64,000 bases of DNA from Norana najaformis (taxonomy: Eukaryota > Annelida > Clitellata > Crassiclitellata > Hormogastridae). The stretch spans positions 9,068,202 to 9,132,201 of the forward strand of contig OZ029919.1 of assembly GCA_964023275.1 (NCBI GenBank), read 5' to 3'. Both the position numbers and the translations under genes were made by a program. The notes beneath the pieces are model-generated. The model was not told where the DNA came from, searched no databases, and was given only the letters and a program-made list of their open reading frames with translations. This document shows, piece after piece, positions 24,145-35,641 of this stretch; positions within the stretch are counted from its first letter, which is position 1; each line of letters starts with the position of its first letter.

Positions 24145-26050
24145 AAAACGAGTTTTTACAAAAAGTAATATTGATGATGCGTAAATCAAAGTTGGGGCTC
24201 AACTTGTACTTTGTTCTTGAATGACACGGATGAATTGTCAACGCGAAGGCCCGAAAGATACGTACCACCACAAAATATGGCATTATCAACACATGTGGCT
24301 CTCGAAATCCTCAAGCCACTTTTTTAGGTTAAAGTAAAATAATAATTTGTTATTAATATTGTTCAGAGTACAAGGACAAAATATTTATATAAAAGTAAAA
24401 GTTACTGTTACTTAAATAACAGTAAAAGTATACGTCAGCAAGTTCACTTAAGTAAAAGTAAACAGAGTACAGTCTATTATAAGGCTTATATAATATATGT
24501 TCTATATATGTATATCACCTCACCTTTTGTTCCAATAGGCCTTTTGTCCATAGTTCATTCCACTTAGTTAAACATGTAAACGTGTGAAACTTCAATGACT
24601 GATGTCTAACAAGAGGCACAATCAAAGTAGGCATACATAATCTGTTATCAATTTCACATTGGATTTAAACCAAAGTCACAGATCTCAAAATGCAATGAGT
24701 GTTGGCTGCTCTGCCCCGTTGCCAACTCTTGCATCATAAGGGTTTATGGTTGGACGATAGTGCGTTTGATTAGAATTACTATTAGGCCTACTGTAATTCT
24801 GTGGCTTGCACTGTCGAGAAAAATACTTTGTAACGAACAAGACTTTAAAAGTAAAAGTAATTTCCACTTCTTAATACTTCTTAGCAAGAAAGAGTAATAA
24901 AACTTTAACCTAACTACAGTAATCCGCTACTTTTACTTATCTGCTGTCCAACTTTGTTTATTATGAGCTGCTGTTGGCATGAAATACATGCGAAAAACAT
25001 TGCACTCGGTTTTTGTCGCGGAATGAATGACAATCAAAGGTTTTCCCGCTTCGATGGGCTTCATTTATAAATGGGAACCGCCCCAGCATAAATCAGAAAG
25101 TTTTGTGTTCCAATCAACCAGATCGGCGAGGGTTGCGCTTTGCAGCCCGCGAGAATATGTAAGTGCCGAGCTTCCGCACATCAATTCAGTATTTCTACAA
25201 ACTATTCCGATATTTGAATTCATAGTTGCCTCTATGTTGCCGTCATTATCTAGGCAATTCCGAATTCCATTTTTGAGGAAAGTAGGCAAGGTAGCATCAA
25301 GACAGCCATATATTGAGGGCATGAGAAAAAGACTGTAGAGAAAAAAGGCCGTTGGGTCTAGACAGGTAAAGCCGAGGGAGATCGTGTTACACTAATACGG
25401 TCATTAAGTGTTCACGTCGTAGTAGGATTTGTGGGAAGGTGAGAAAAAGAAAGCAGGTAGAGTATGTACAGTGCTTAGTCAGTTTAAGAGGTTGCAAAAA
25501 TTAAGATTACCCTAGTAGTTGAAAATTTTGACTGAACATTTAAAGTACACACCGTTCAATACGTCAAATATCCTGAACGCAACGACAAAAATTAAATGCT
25601 GAAACTTAAAACAATTAAATTGGCACACTTCTGAGTTTTAATGAGTTTGAAAAGCTCTGTCTTTAAATTACAGGCATGCTTAAATCGAAGACAACAATTG
25701 TAAATGCTATTTTGTTTGGGTCGATCTGTTTGCGTAATTTAAATGTTTCTCTCTCATTCTGAAGGGATTGCAAACGCAGGAATTGACACAGCAGGGAAAA
25801 TTAGCCTACTTATACTAGCGTTTCTCGATACAGCTCTATCGATTTATAACCAACCGTGCAATTTAATACCTATGGCGTAACAGTTACCATATGATGATTA
25901 AGCTAATTTGATAGAAAAAGCGCACTAAGCAGAAAACATCTTTCAAACATGCAGAAAGCAAAATATGTGTATTATTTGCATCAAGAAAAAAGCTATACGC
26001 TGTTCTAGATTACTAGTAAGGTATCTTGTCTCAACACGTACTGCTACTCT
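24145..26050. other. Inter-innexin interval
   Basis: No exon, RNA or repeat family recognised. Short runs of AAAGTAAAAGT-type sequence near 24,385-24,470 and 24,845-24,910. Confidence 0.4.
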
Positions 26051-26051
26051 T

Positions 26052-26277
26052 TCAGTAAGAGGGAATATTAACACATTCTGTTTGCTGTTTGTACGCGATG
26101 TAGTTTTCCCACAGTCCGCATACCAGTTCCGTCGCCTTCTGATCTCCGGAGATCGTGCCGACCTTTTGCACGATGAACCATGCGTCTCTAGTGAGGAAGT
26201 TCTGAACAAACTGAGACACTTGAATGCTCTGGGTTTCGTTGGCTTTCGCCATGGCCAACAGCCTGAGACGGCAGTAT
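26052..26277 (-). CDS. Innexin B exon 3 (C-terminal)
   Basis: Acceptor CTTTGTAG|ATACTGCCG. Same 226-bp length as in innexin A, with a differing last few residues. Confidence 0.9.
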
Positions 26278-29200
26278 CTACAAAGTTTCCGTTTCATAAA
26301 TAATTGTAAACGGAAGAATTTAGTTTTCTAACACAATTACTTAATGTCACTTATTAAATTATATTTACAAATTTAAACAAAGCTGCGCAATTGCCGTAGA
26401 ATAGCTTAATACAATATTCAGGTAAAAATAATTTTACATCGATAAGACGAAAAACCATATTGATCTCCTACATAAATGTATTCAATGAAACATTTCAACA
26501 TAAGACAATTTAAATTTGGTAATGATCCTTAATATAATTAGGCGTAAATTTTAGTTAGGCTTACAAAAATAAAGTCCCGCAGCAGAAACTTTATAGGCCA
26601 AGTGGATGAGGTAAGCGTTTCATTAGTTCAGTAATACGAGTAGAGTAGAATTCAGCTGACCGGATATTGTGAACAAATGCTCAGGAAAGAAAAGACAAGC
26701 AGGGCTAAATTGTACAAATATCTGGCTCCAAACGCAAAATGAATAAAATCCATTACACCACTTTATCAAGTTATTACGAAACAATGGCCACAACGAGGAA
26801 AATATTCTTTTTACAGCCATCCTGTCATGGATACTTATGCTTTTGCGACACCTTCTGAAAACTATTGAACATTGCGTGTATTGAGACGTGAAGACGGAAA
26901 CAGATTTTGTGCAGACGTATTAGCAGGTCAGTCATTAAAAGTCATTTTGACAGATTATAGCTGCTTACCTCTCCTGAAAGAAAACATTGAACTGCGACAA
27001 GACAAAGTAGGCGAGGCTTGCAATCGTTGCTATGGCGACAAAGACGAACCAGAACCAGAGGAAGAGAAATACGATCTCGTACCAGAGGTTCATCGGAAGT
27101 GAACACATGGTGCTGTAGCGGTGTATATTCCCGAGATTCCGAATATCATAATCACACATAAATGTGGTCGGTAGAGCAGGTGACGTCGTCCAGCGACCCT
27201 CAGGGGTTCCATAACGCAACCGTCTCAGGGCCGAAAATCCGTAGGGCCCTGACTGATCTTCACTGCCCAGAAATGCGCTCAAAAGAACCAGCTGACTGAA
27301 GACGTTGACGACGTACAACAGTTTGACTGCGATGTAGAATATGAAGGCACAGTTGCCGCTCAGTAGAAGCCAAAATCTTTCACCAGGTGTCGCAAGTTTC
27401 CATCTGATATCGAACTCAACAAGATTTCTACCGAGGCATTTCGTCATGTACTGCACGTTTTGTGCAGCGACATCTGGATCGGAACTATTCTGCTGACGCT
27501 GAATTTCGGAGGATGCAATGTGTCGGATGTTGATCGATCCAGAAATGGACGATGTGAGGTTCCAGAACAGCTTTGGCAAATAGAAGAGGAAGGCTTGGAA
27601 GGCGAGGATAAGAGGAATCCACTGGTAGTAATTTGTTGCTATTTTAATTGGAGCATTAAATTGACGCGATAGCTGTACAGAAGTACTAGCCGACCAGCAC
27701 ATCTGCATACAATAACAAATAAATCTGTCCATCAACTATCATATGCATTATTTTATTTTTTTCTTCATAACTTTCAAGATCAGATATCAATCCGTTCATC
27801 GTTTAGACCATTGTGTGGCAGTTAATATAGAAGCCACACAGTGTAGGCTATATACTGTACAAGGTTCGAACACGTCCACACCCACATTTGTATCGCTAGA
27901 GTTTCGACCTAATAACCCTTTATGAAGCTGTTAGAAACAAGTGGCTGGTAATGAACAGAACAGAATCAGAAACTTAAGATGTGAAGAAGGACCAGAGACA
28001 GCAAGGCGTGTTTATGAAGTTTAAGACGTGAGAGAATTGGCATAATGACAAAGTAAGTAATAACTGTTGACCTTTGGCTGTGACCTGGGTACAAATGCCA
28101 AGTTCCCCATGTCAAATTGATAATGGGATGGCATTGAAAGCATTCCTTTGAAACTTTGTGCTGGATTTTTACTTATTCGACTGATATAATTACTGAAGAA
28201 AGAACACAACTCAAATTCTCGAGCGCAAAAAATTACTCGATTCTTTCTTGGAATCGAGTACTCGCGAAGACTCGAGTACTGGCGTCAGTCCTACCTAGGA
28301 CGCCACGATTTTAAAGCAGCTGTCTAGCGGAAATTAGTGTGGCTATCAAGGAAAGTGTGCCAGGTCAGCGGGTAGTGCGCTTCAGCAGGTCGCCAGAGTT
28401 TGCCCTACCATACACTAACGTCCTAGCTTGGCCTACTTAAGTTGGCCTGAGTTGTTTTGCCTGAGGAGTCTGACTATGCAGAGGCAAACACATCACTCTA
28501 TTAGCTTCATAATAATAATTGTAAAAAAGTACTAATAACCGCTCAAATTAAATAAAATATTGTCAAAATTGTCATAGGTTTTAACACGCTGTTTTATAAT
28601 TTTGCAATTATTCAGTAGTTAACAGAGTTCATACAGCTGCAGCAGCAGCAGCTGTTGATAATATATGTACGCCCTGCATGCATTGTTTATCATCAAATAG
28701 GCCTGTAACGGGATCCAAAGATGGATCCCCATATGACATGTTAAAATATAAATAATCCCTGATGATGGGACATCCGGTTTGGAGGGAAGCAAGAAGTGTT
28801 TTTGAGTGGAACTTTTTTTTTGTTAGAGATTTTAGATAAGTGATTATAAAATAAAAAATTTCTATTCAACATCTAATGTTGAAGTTATACGCAAATGCGA
28901 CAGGCCTACTAGTATATTTAGGTCTAGTGTTGGAATTCTTTTTGAACCACTTATTCTTCAAAAGACCCAAAATATTAGATGAAATTGGGTAAACGATTAT
29001 ACAAGCTTCCTGATTCTGTAGCCAGAATTGAACTGGGGTTAGAAGAAAATACACCCACTGACAGTAACGCTTCCAGTTGTCTGACGATTATTTGCTTATT
29101 TGGATGAACTTTTGTTCTTAATTAAGTTTAGCACCATTTAGGCAAGCGTAACAGTGCCTTTGAAAGTTAACAACAACAATAATGATAATAATAATAATAA

Positions 29201-29751
29201 TAATATTGATTTTATATTTAATAATTACATTATAAAAATAATTTAATTAAAGAAAACACCGCGTAGGCTTGAAAAAGCAAAACTTGGAGAGGAAGAAACC
29301 TAACCAGCTTTATTCCTGTCAGCCTAAACAGTGGATGAGACATGTACTCTGCCCCATAAGGATCGACATCCTTGCTTCTGAAGGAAACATGTTTCTAAAG
29401 TTGCACGAGCTTCACATAAGAAATTGACAACCAAAAATCAAACAAAAAGCATCTTAACCAATGAGAGACATTTTACACGAATCAATCTAAATGAAGATGA
29501 TAACTCTGGATATTTCTTACCTTTCTTGGGTTTGACACAAAAAATAGGCTTACCTGTTCTGCAAACTCCGATTGTTTGAGGGTGAACCCTTCAGGGGTGA
29601 AACATCTGATTGGTTCGCTTATCAAAACCCTTATCATGGCCAGAGCAGCTATGACCGACAAGATGCATACAGTGAACCTACAGCTCAACCGATCTGCAAA
29701 GCTATCTAAGCTACTCCGGCCGCTGAATAGAAACAAGAAAACTCTTCTCAT
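26052..29751 (-). CDS. Innexin B (gap-junction channel protein), three exons
   Basis: Tandem paralogue of innexin A. Exons 29,554-29,751, 26,969-27,702 and 26,052-26,277 join in frame to 385 aa with the same phases (0, 2). Visible: SLDSFADRL before TM1, ISEPIRCF and MCW (loop-1 cysteines), NYYQWIP signature, CLGRNLVEF, LSGNCAFIFYIAVKLLYV (TM3), and an orthodox second extracellular loop with FMCDYDIRNLGNIHRY and the partner cysteine in STMCSLPMN, then FLFLWFW (TM4). The loop is closer to the innexin consensus than that of gene A, suggesting B keeps the ancestral form. An in-frame ATG at 29,793 is an alternative start. Confidence 0.92.
26969..27702 (-). CDS. Innexin B exon 2
   Basis: Acceptor TGTATGCAG|ATGTGCTGG. 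Donor GAGAG|GTAAGC, phase 2 within FQER. Contains TM2 to TM4. Confidence 0.92.
27703..29553. other. Innexin B intron 1
   Basis: No exon recognised. Contains an AATAATAAT run (about 29,185-29,205) and a short inverted GAATCGAGTACTCG/CGAGTACT stretch near 28,250. Confidence 0.5.
29554..29751 (-). CDS. Innexin B exon 1
   Basis: Encodes MRRVF...FAEQ with TM1. Donor CAG|GTAAGC, phase 0. About 70% identical by eye at protein level to A exon 1, far less than exon 3. Confidence 0.88.
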
Positions 29752-29759
29752 GACTACCG

Positions 29760-31015
29760 GTAACTTGAAATTCACGTGTAAAGAAATCAACAACGATGCT
29801 TCTCTAAAAAGACAAAAATGTATCTTCAGTGACGTGTCTGATTCAAATTAGTTGCAATGCATGCGATTAAGTTTCTGCTATATTCTTTTTCACGCAGGAA
29901 CTCCTTGTAGGTCAGAACTGCCGAAAAGACTAACACTAATCCGCCTGTGTAGACCACGTGTGAGAGGCAGAGACCAGTTCACAGAGACAGAGAGAAACAC
30001 GGGTAGAAGACCGAAAAACAGTAAGTAGAACCAACTGCCAGCACTTCATGCAACCGTTGAGTGTGGAAGAACACAAAACCAAAGGCGACGTATTAAAAGT
30101 ATGGAGAGATAATTATAAGTGTTTGTTCACTTACTTTCACACGACATGAATAGCATATTTGTCCAAACAATTAGGTAGGCATACCGGTAATTTTGGTTGT
30201 CCTGATCATGACAAATTTAAAGTTGCACCAAGACCAGTAGTTGCCTAAACACAGGCAGGCATAGAAAACAGATAAATAGGCAAAAGGAGAGGACGCGACA
30301 GTACAGGACAGGACAGGACAGAAGTGTCATAGCCTAACCTTTGGACCCTTGTTGCCCTATAGTGAACTCGTCTGCTTCCCGTTCATCCTTTAGAGACGCT
30401 TAACACACCAACACATGAATCCAATTACAACCGCCCTGTGATGTCAGCTTATCTTGAAGTTTGTAGTTATCTCTAGGGTGGGAAAAGCGGAAACAACAAC
30501 ATATAACATGTTTTTTATTGTACTGTTTATCCCCTATCATCTGGCAAACATGTCTCTGTTATACATTGGTATAGGCCTAATGGACTTCGGTCAGGGCTTC
30601 TCCAAATGAATATGATTTTCGACTACGGTTTCACTTCAAGGGACCATTGGTTGAAGCCTTGTGCATCATGATAACGACACTATATAAGTTATTCAATAAG
30701 AATAGATCGAATAGGCTCAGATAGCTTCACTGAGCTTACATGCTTTGGGATATAAATGCAGCACCACACTGTAAAGCTAGCCATGACGTCAGATTAATTT
30801 CCTTCACCATTCGCAGCGTTCCGGCTGAACTGCGCCACAGATTCTAAACTCTTCTCTTTCCTGATCTGCGTATATCCGTACAGAATATGCAAAGGATAAC
30901 TGATTGAATTTCAGTCTAATCACATGACCAAATGTGTCTAAAGTCATTTGCTACATCAGCTGCGCCTTAACGACGAAAAGACACCGCATTTCCAATAAAT
31001 TGCATAATTTTATTA
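29760..31015. other. Upstream of innexin B
   Basis: Presumed 5' flank of the innexin pair. A short GGACAGGACAGGACAG run lies at about 30,305. No coding feature recognised. Confidence 0.4.
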
Positions 31016-31020
31016 ACTTA

Positions 31021-31275
31021 CATGGCTGGTTAGCTACATGGGTAAGTGCGTACGCCAAGAAGCCTCTGTGCGTGAGGATCCCAGGTTCGCGTCCCGATAG
31101 TGGCTTATTTCAGAGATTTAAATATCGGGCTAGTACGGGCCGTTCACGGGGACCTTAAATGGCGTGACGCCCATTCAAACGGGCAGCGGTGGTGAAGGAT
31201 CTCACCCGATAAATTCATTTCATAATGAGCAGGGTCGAGGCCATATGGTCGCTATATAAAATCTATACATTTACA
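31021..31275 (+). mobile_element. tRNA-derived SINE, family C, copy 2 (most complete)
   Basis: The head has GGCTGGTTAGCTACATGGG (A-box region) and GGTTCGCGTCC (B-box). The body contains GGGCTAGTACGGGCC, GGGGACCTTAAATGGCG, GCCCATTCAAACGGGCAGCG, GGTGGTGAAGGATCTCACCC, GAGCAGGGTCGAGG and the end GGTCGCTATATAAAA. Sisters at 4.3-4.5 kb (inverted) and 38.9 kb. Confidence 0.85.
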
Positions 31276-31885
31276 TTTACCTAATGTAATGTACATGTTA
31301 TAATTTATGCTGGGCATTTACGCCTTTGGTAGTGATTAGTTCTTTTTGTTCAAACACATTTTGATGGAACTTTCAAATGTTAATTTGACAGTAGCATTAT
31401 TTCTGAACAGAGCATTAGCTTTAGTGTAAAGTAGACCTAAAATTTTTGCAAAATTTACATAACGCCCAATATGATGCATAATACGTTACAGCGATCAAGA
31501 ATAGCAACACTACTGCTGCCCAGTAAACGATTCCTCTGTGTTATCTAGATTGAAGTCGCAGGCAAAACGTAATGGAAACATCAATAGTGTCAGAACTGTC
31601 TTAGCTAAGAGACCGAGTAATGCTACTGCTAGCATACTTTGTCTACAAGACAAAACCATAATAATAAGGCCCGCATCATGCAGCTCCTGCATCGACCTTA
31701 CTTCCAACATGGGCCTACCTGATATGTATCTTTACGCAGGACAAATTGGGATTTTACTATATACCTCTATGAACATGAGGCCAGGGCAAATGATACTAAA
31801 CAGGCTACATGTATTGTCAGTTTGCATAAGAGTAGACCTTTGACGTCGTAGTAGATACACTCTGCTGTGAAACTTACGCCTAGGG

Positions 31886-32945
31886 TTGGGTACTTCTGCT
31901 TTGGACTACTTTCAGCCAATAAATCTTGCAGAGGTTCGCAAAGTCATCTTTTCTGCCTTTAACAAAAGCTTCATCCTGGACTCCATTCCTACTCCTCTTC
32001 TGAAAAAGCGCTTTGATGTTCTGGGTCCAACCATTACATGTACATCAATTATCAGTTTCTCATTGCATGAGGATCCTTCTCATCTGCTTTTGCTCATGCA
32101 ATAGTTCCTCTTCACTCTGCTAAAGAACCTTCTCTCGGCCCTGGTGACCTGTATAATTACAGAACCATTTCAACTTTGAATTTTGTATCTAAAATTCTTG
32201 AACGGGTAGTTATAAATCGTATGCAAACTCACCTACTGTATCCTCCAATTCACTTATCTCCCCATTTTGGTCTGCATACCTTAAGTTTCATTCAACAGCA
32301 TTCGCCCTTCTTGCTGTTCGTAATGACATCGTAATCGTAATCTCGAGATTTCTACAGCGCCCAACAAAAGCTAAGTCGCGGAACCATCTTATTCACAGGC
32401 GCTCAGTCAAAACAAAATCGATAGGCAAAAGGGTTCGGTTCCAGGTCAAGATCCAGTAGTCAGGGAGTCATACAGTCGGACGGCTACGGTGGATGGTGCT
32501 TGAAATTGAAGCGAGAAGAGAGATAAGGGGAAGAGGTAGAATCATGTACTCTATGGATAAGTATATAGGGTGACAGCACTTGTTCTTTTGACTTGTCTGC
32601 TGCTTTCGATACTGTAAACCATTATCTTCTTTTGTCTCTTCTTCCCAGCTGCATGGTTTGAGATTTCTGGTCCCGCCCTACATCTGTTTGTTATTCATCA
32701 CAGTCTACGTGCTCAGTATATTTAAATGGTAATTATTCATCCAAGGCTTTGTTGGCATGTGGCATTCCACGAGATTCAGTGCTTGGTCCTCTTTTGTTTC
32801 CATTATACAGTACATCAGTGGGTTCATTGCTTGACAATCATTCACTTGAATATCATTTCTATGCTGGTGATACTCAAATTTACATTTGATTTACCAGTTT
32901 GTTTTGTTACTCGTCTGTGCAGCAATTGTCCACTGCCTTTGTGAA
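31886..32945 (+). pseudogene. Decayed L2/CR1-like LINE reverse transcriptase
   Basis: Plus-strand pieces of reverse transcriptase in order: FNKSFILDSIPTPLLKKRFD (31,955-32,015), YNRTISTL region with a conserved ILERVVINRMQTHL-type segment (32,150-32,235), ALLAVRND (32,308-32,332), FDLSAAFDTVNH (32,588-32,625), GIPRDSVLGPLLF (32,761-32,800) and EYHFYAGDTQIYI (32,848-32,887). The catalytic YADD has become YAGD, stops and frameshifts are present, and a second element is inserted in the middle. Confidence 0.8.
32325..32550 (-). mobile_element. L2-like LINE 3' tail, copy 4, nested in another LINE
   Basis: Inverted copy of the tail at 2.6, 5.5 and 6.8 kb: it starts with CGTAATCGTAATCTCGAGAT, then TCTACAGCGCCCAACAAAAG, TCGATAGGCAAAAG, TCCAGGTCAAGATC and ACGGTGGATGGTG. 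It interrupts the reverse transcriptase between the ALLAVRND and FDLSAAFD blocks. Confidence 0.8.
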
Positions 32946-32949
32946 GGTG

Positions 32950-34250
32950 CAGAGTCTTGATTGGCGGATAATAAAGTCTCCATAACCCGTCTAAAACTGA
33001 ATTTCTACTACTGAGAACTGGATGGTGACGAAGAACTTCAGTGAATATATGTACAATGTGCATACTTTACATACGTACATACTAATTTATGAACTTGCTC
33101 CTTTGGAAAACTGTGGGTCTATAATGCGATTTGGATCTATGGCGTGTGGTTAGCTTGCCCGTCGCTCAAAATAATTAAAAAATTACGAAACAATTACAAC
33201 TATAATTTTGTTGGATATTCATTTTCGAGTAATTCAAACTGCAAGAAATATGGTCTAGTTGCTACAATTGTGGGTCCCCGTCTTTGAAGACCATACAAGA
33301 ACAAGGTTGTAATCCAAGTTCATTTTTCTTGGTTTAAGCACATTTAAAAGGATAAAGAAAAGGAAACGCTGCATGCTAGACATATGGAAAATATGTTATC
33401 GACTTCATATATGGTAAATATGTGCTAACTTGAATAATAGGTTTGCTAGTCGAGTTGAAGTAGGCCCGCATGACAGTTTGACTGTGATTGTTAGGGTCTA
33501 GCTACAGATTGTAGAATCTTTGCAGAGGCCACATGGACTAAGATACTGACTTTGACAGGCAAAAGCTAATACATGATTTAGATAACGTAAATGATGTAAG
33601 TATGATTATAGTCTTCTTCACTTAAGAATTTATAAATAGGCTACGTATAGACTAGGCCGATAGGCTAAACTAAGCGCTATTGCATAACATGTAAGTAACC
33701 CTATTTACGATATCAGTCGGAACATTTGGACTCTCACCGTTGTCTACTGATTATTGAAACGTTGCGGAAAATTAAAACACTGGAAGTATACGTTCCTGTT
33801 AAAGATGAAGCCAAAGGGAAATTTTATCTTCTTCTGTCCTTTTTTGATTACAGCGATCACTTCGTACTCGGGTATAAAGCTCTACTTGATCTAATACAGT
33901 ATATCTTCACGTAGTGACATAATATGAATCCTCAGTGGACATGCTATGCCGCTGGTAACAGAAGATGTAGGCCCTATGTGCTATACCGCTAGTCACTAAA
34001 GTGTGTGTGATGAGAAATATTATTTCATAGATGTATTGATGCAAGTGGTACATTCAGTGCTCGTATTAGTACTGGTACTGATATTGGTATTGGTGCTGGT
34101 ATTGGTATTAATATCGGTGTTACTAATACCGTTTTGCTTGTCTCAGGTAGAAGATTTACCGAGAAGTTCTATAAGTTGTTAAATAAGTAAAGAAATTTCC
34201 ATAAGTTGCTGACTAAGTAAAGTGTAAATAGTAGGTTTAGCGCTATTTCT
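32950..34250. other. Unassigned interval upstream of modular gene 1
   Basis: Searched for a signal-peptide exon and an EGF exon of the downstream gene; neither was convincing. A short TGGTATTGGT-type repeat lies at about 34,065-34,115. Confidence 0.4.
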
Positions 34251-34254
34251 CTCC

Positions 34255-34412
34255 CTGTATCGATATTAGTATACTATTGATATAAGTACTATTGATATAA
34301 GTACTATTGATATAAGTATCAATTTTGCTTATTTCTCTCCCTACTATTGATATAAGTATCAATTTTGCTTATTTCTCTCCCTACTATTGATATTAGTATC
34401 AATTTGCTTACT
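34255..34412. repeat. Nested 15-bp and 40-bp tandem repeats
   Basis: TACTATTGATATAAG repeated three times leads into about three copies of a 40-bp unit (the same 15 bp plus TATCAATTTTGCTTATTTC and TCTCCC). Confidence 0.85.
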
Positions 34413-35188
34413 TCGGTAGCGCTGTGGTAGATTGCAAAAAGCGTTTACTTTTCACCTCTACGTCCACGTGCCGGGTCTTGTTAACTTGAAATTTTGTTTT
34501 GGCAAGCCAGACACCGGCAGGGAGCAATTAACGGAGTTGTTGGATTGAGAGATTACCTGACTGTCTGGGAAACTGGAAAAACGCGGCAAACCTTCAGACG
34601 GCCAGCGCTTCACCAAGAAGAGAAGAAAACATGTTAAATTTACCCACACGCGTGCGCATGTCTTGTGTTATAACATTACTAGTTGAGTTGAAGTAGGCCT
34701 GCAAGGTAGTTTGACTATACATGTTAGGGTACACATACTGATCGTAAAGCTTAAGTAGAGACCACATGGACTAATAGTCTAAGTGTTCAGCCTAATAGTG
34801 GCGTGGATTTCAGAGGGCCGCCGAATTCTTGCTTCCGATTTGTCGGTTAAATTGAAATTGACGGGTTTGGGGGCCACGATCGACCATAGTCCACAACCCA
34901 CTGCCAAAAGGGGCCCATTAATTCCTAGTGATAAGTGAAAATTAACGATCACGGGGCAACTAAGTTATCCTGATGCACAACGCCTAATGGGTTCGAAATT
35001 ACATTTATTTACTTACTTCCTGTTTTAGTCAGTTGACACGAGTGACGTAACTGGATAAACACAAATAGAGGGGGAAGGAAGGAAGGGATGGGGTGGTCAA
35101 ATTAGGTTGGAACAGGGTCACTGGGAGGCTAGGACTATTGCGCACCAGAATATGCGCTACATAAATGTTCGATGACGTGTTGCTTCAG

Positions 35189-35641
35189 TAGAGAATCGAA
35201 CCCTGACGATCACGGCCAAGAGTACCCTGTACGACGTCTACATCGACGGCGTTAGACAGAACCTGGTCAACCAAATCAACTGGACAGAGGTGGACAACAT
35301 CACTCTGCTCCCCTTCGAACGCCTGATCGCTCTGATGGCCATCGACTCCACCGAGTCCTGCGCTGGAGTGCTGGCGTCCGTGACGGAAGACTTCCTCGTG
35401 ACGGATGCTACCTGGAAGTGCACTGCTGACATCTTATCTCAGTGGTTTACTCTAGGATATGACGACCTCGGGTGGAAGGACGCATACGTCATCGGAGCCA
35501 ATGGAAACGTTACTTCTCCGGAACCATGTGTAAGTCTCGAGGAAATTCCGTCAGTCAGCGGAAAGGCCAGCTGGATTTGGACGGACACCATCCTGAACAC
35601 TCCGAACTATGATCAAACCATCTACTGCAGGGCGTATTTGC
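35189..35641 (+). CDS. Gene 1 exon: module a (four-Cys galactose-binding-like domain)
   Basis: Acceptor TGCTTCAG|TAGAG; donor TTGC|GTATGT; 453 bp, phase 1-1. Landmarks: LYDVYIDGVRQN, LIALMAIDSTESCAGVLASV, TDATWKC, LGYDDLGWKDA, SWIWTDT, IYCRAYLR. Closest match is module a of gene 2 (48.2 kb), not the neighbouring module b. Confidence 0.85.
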
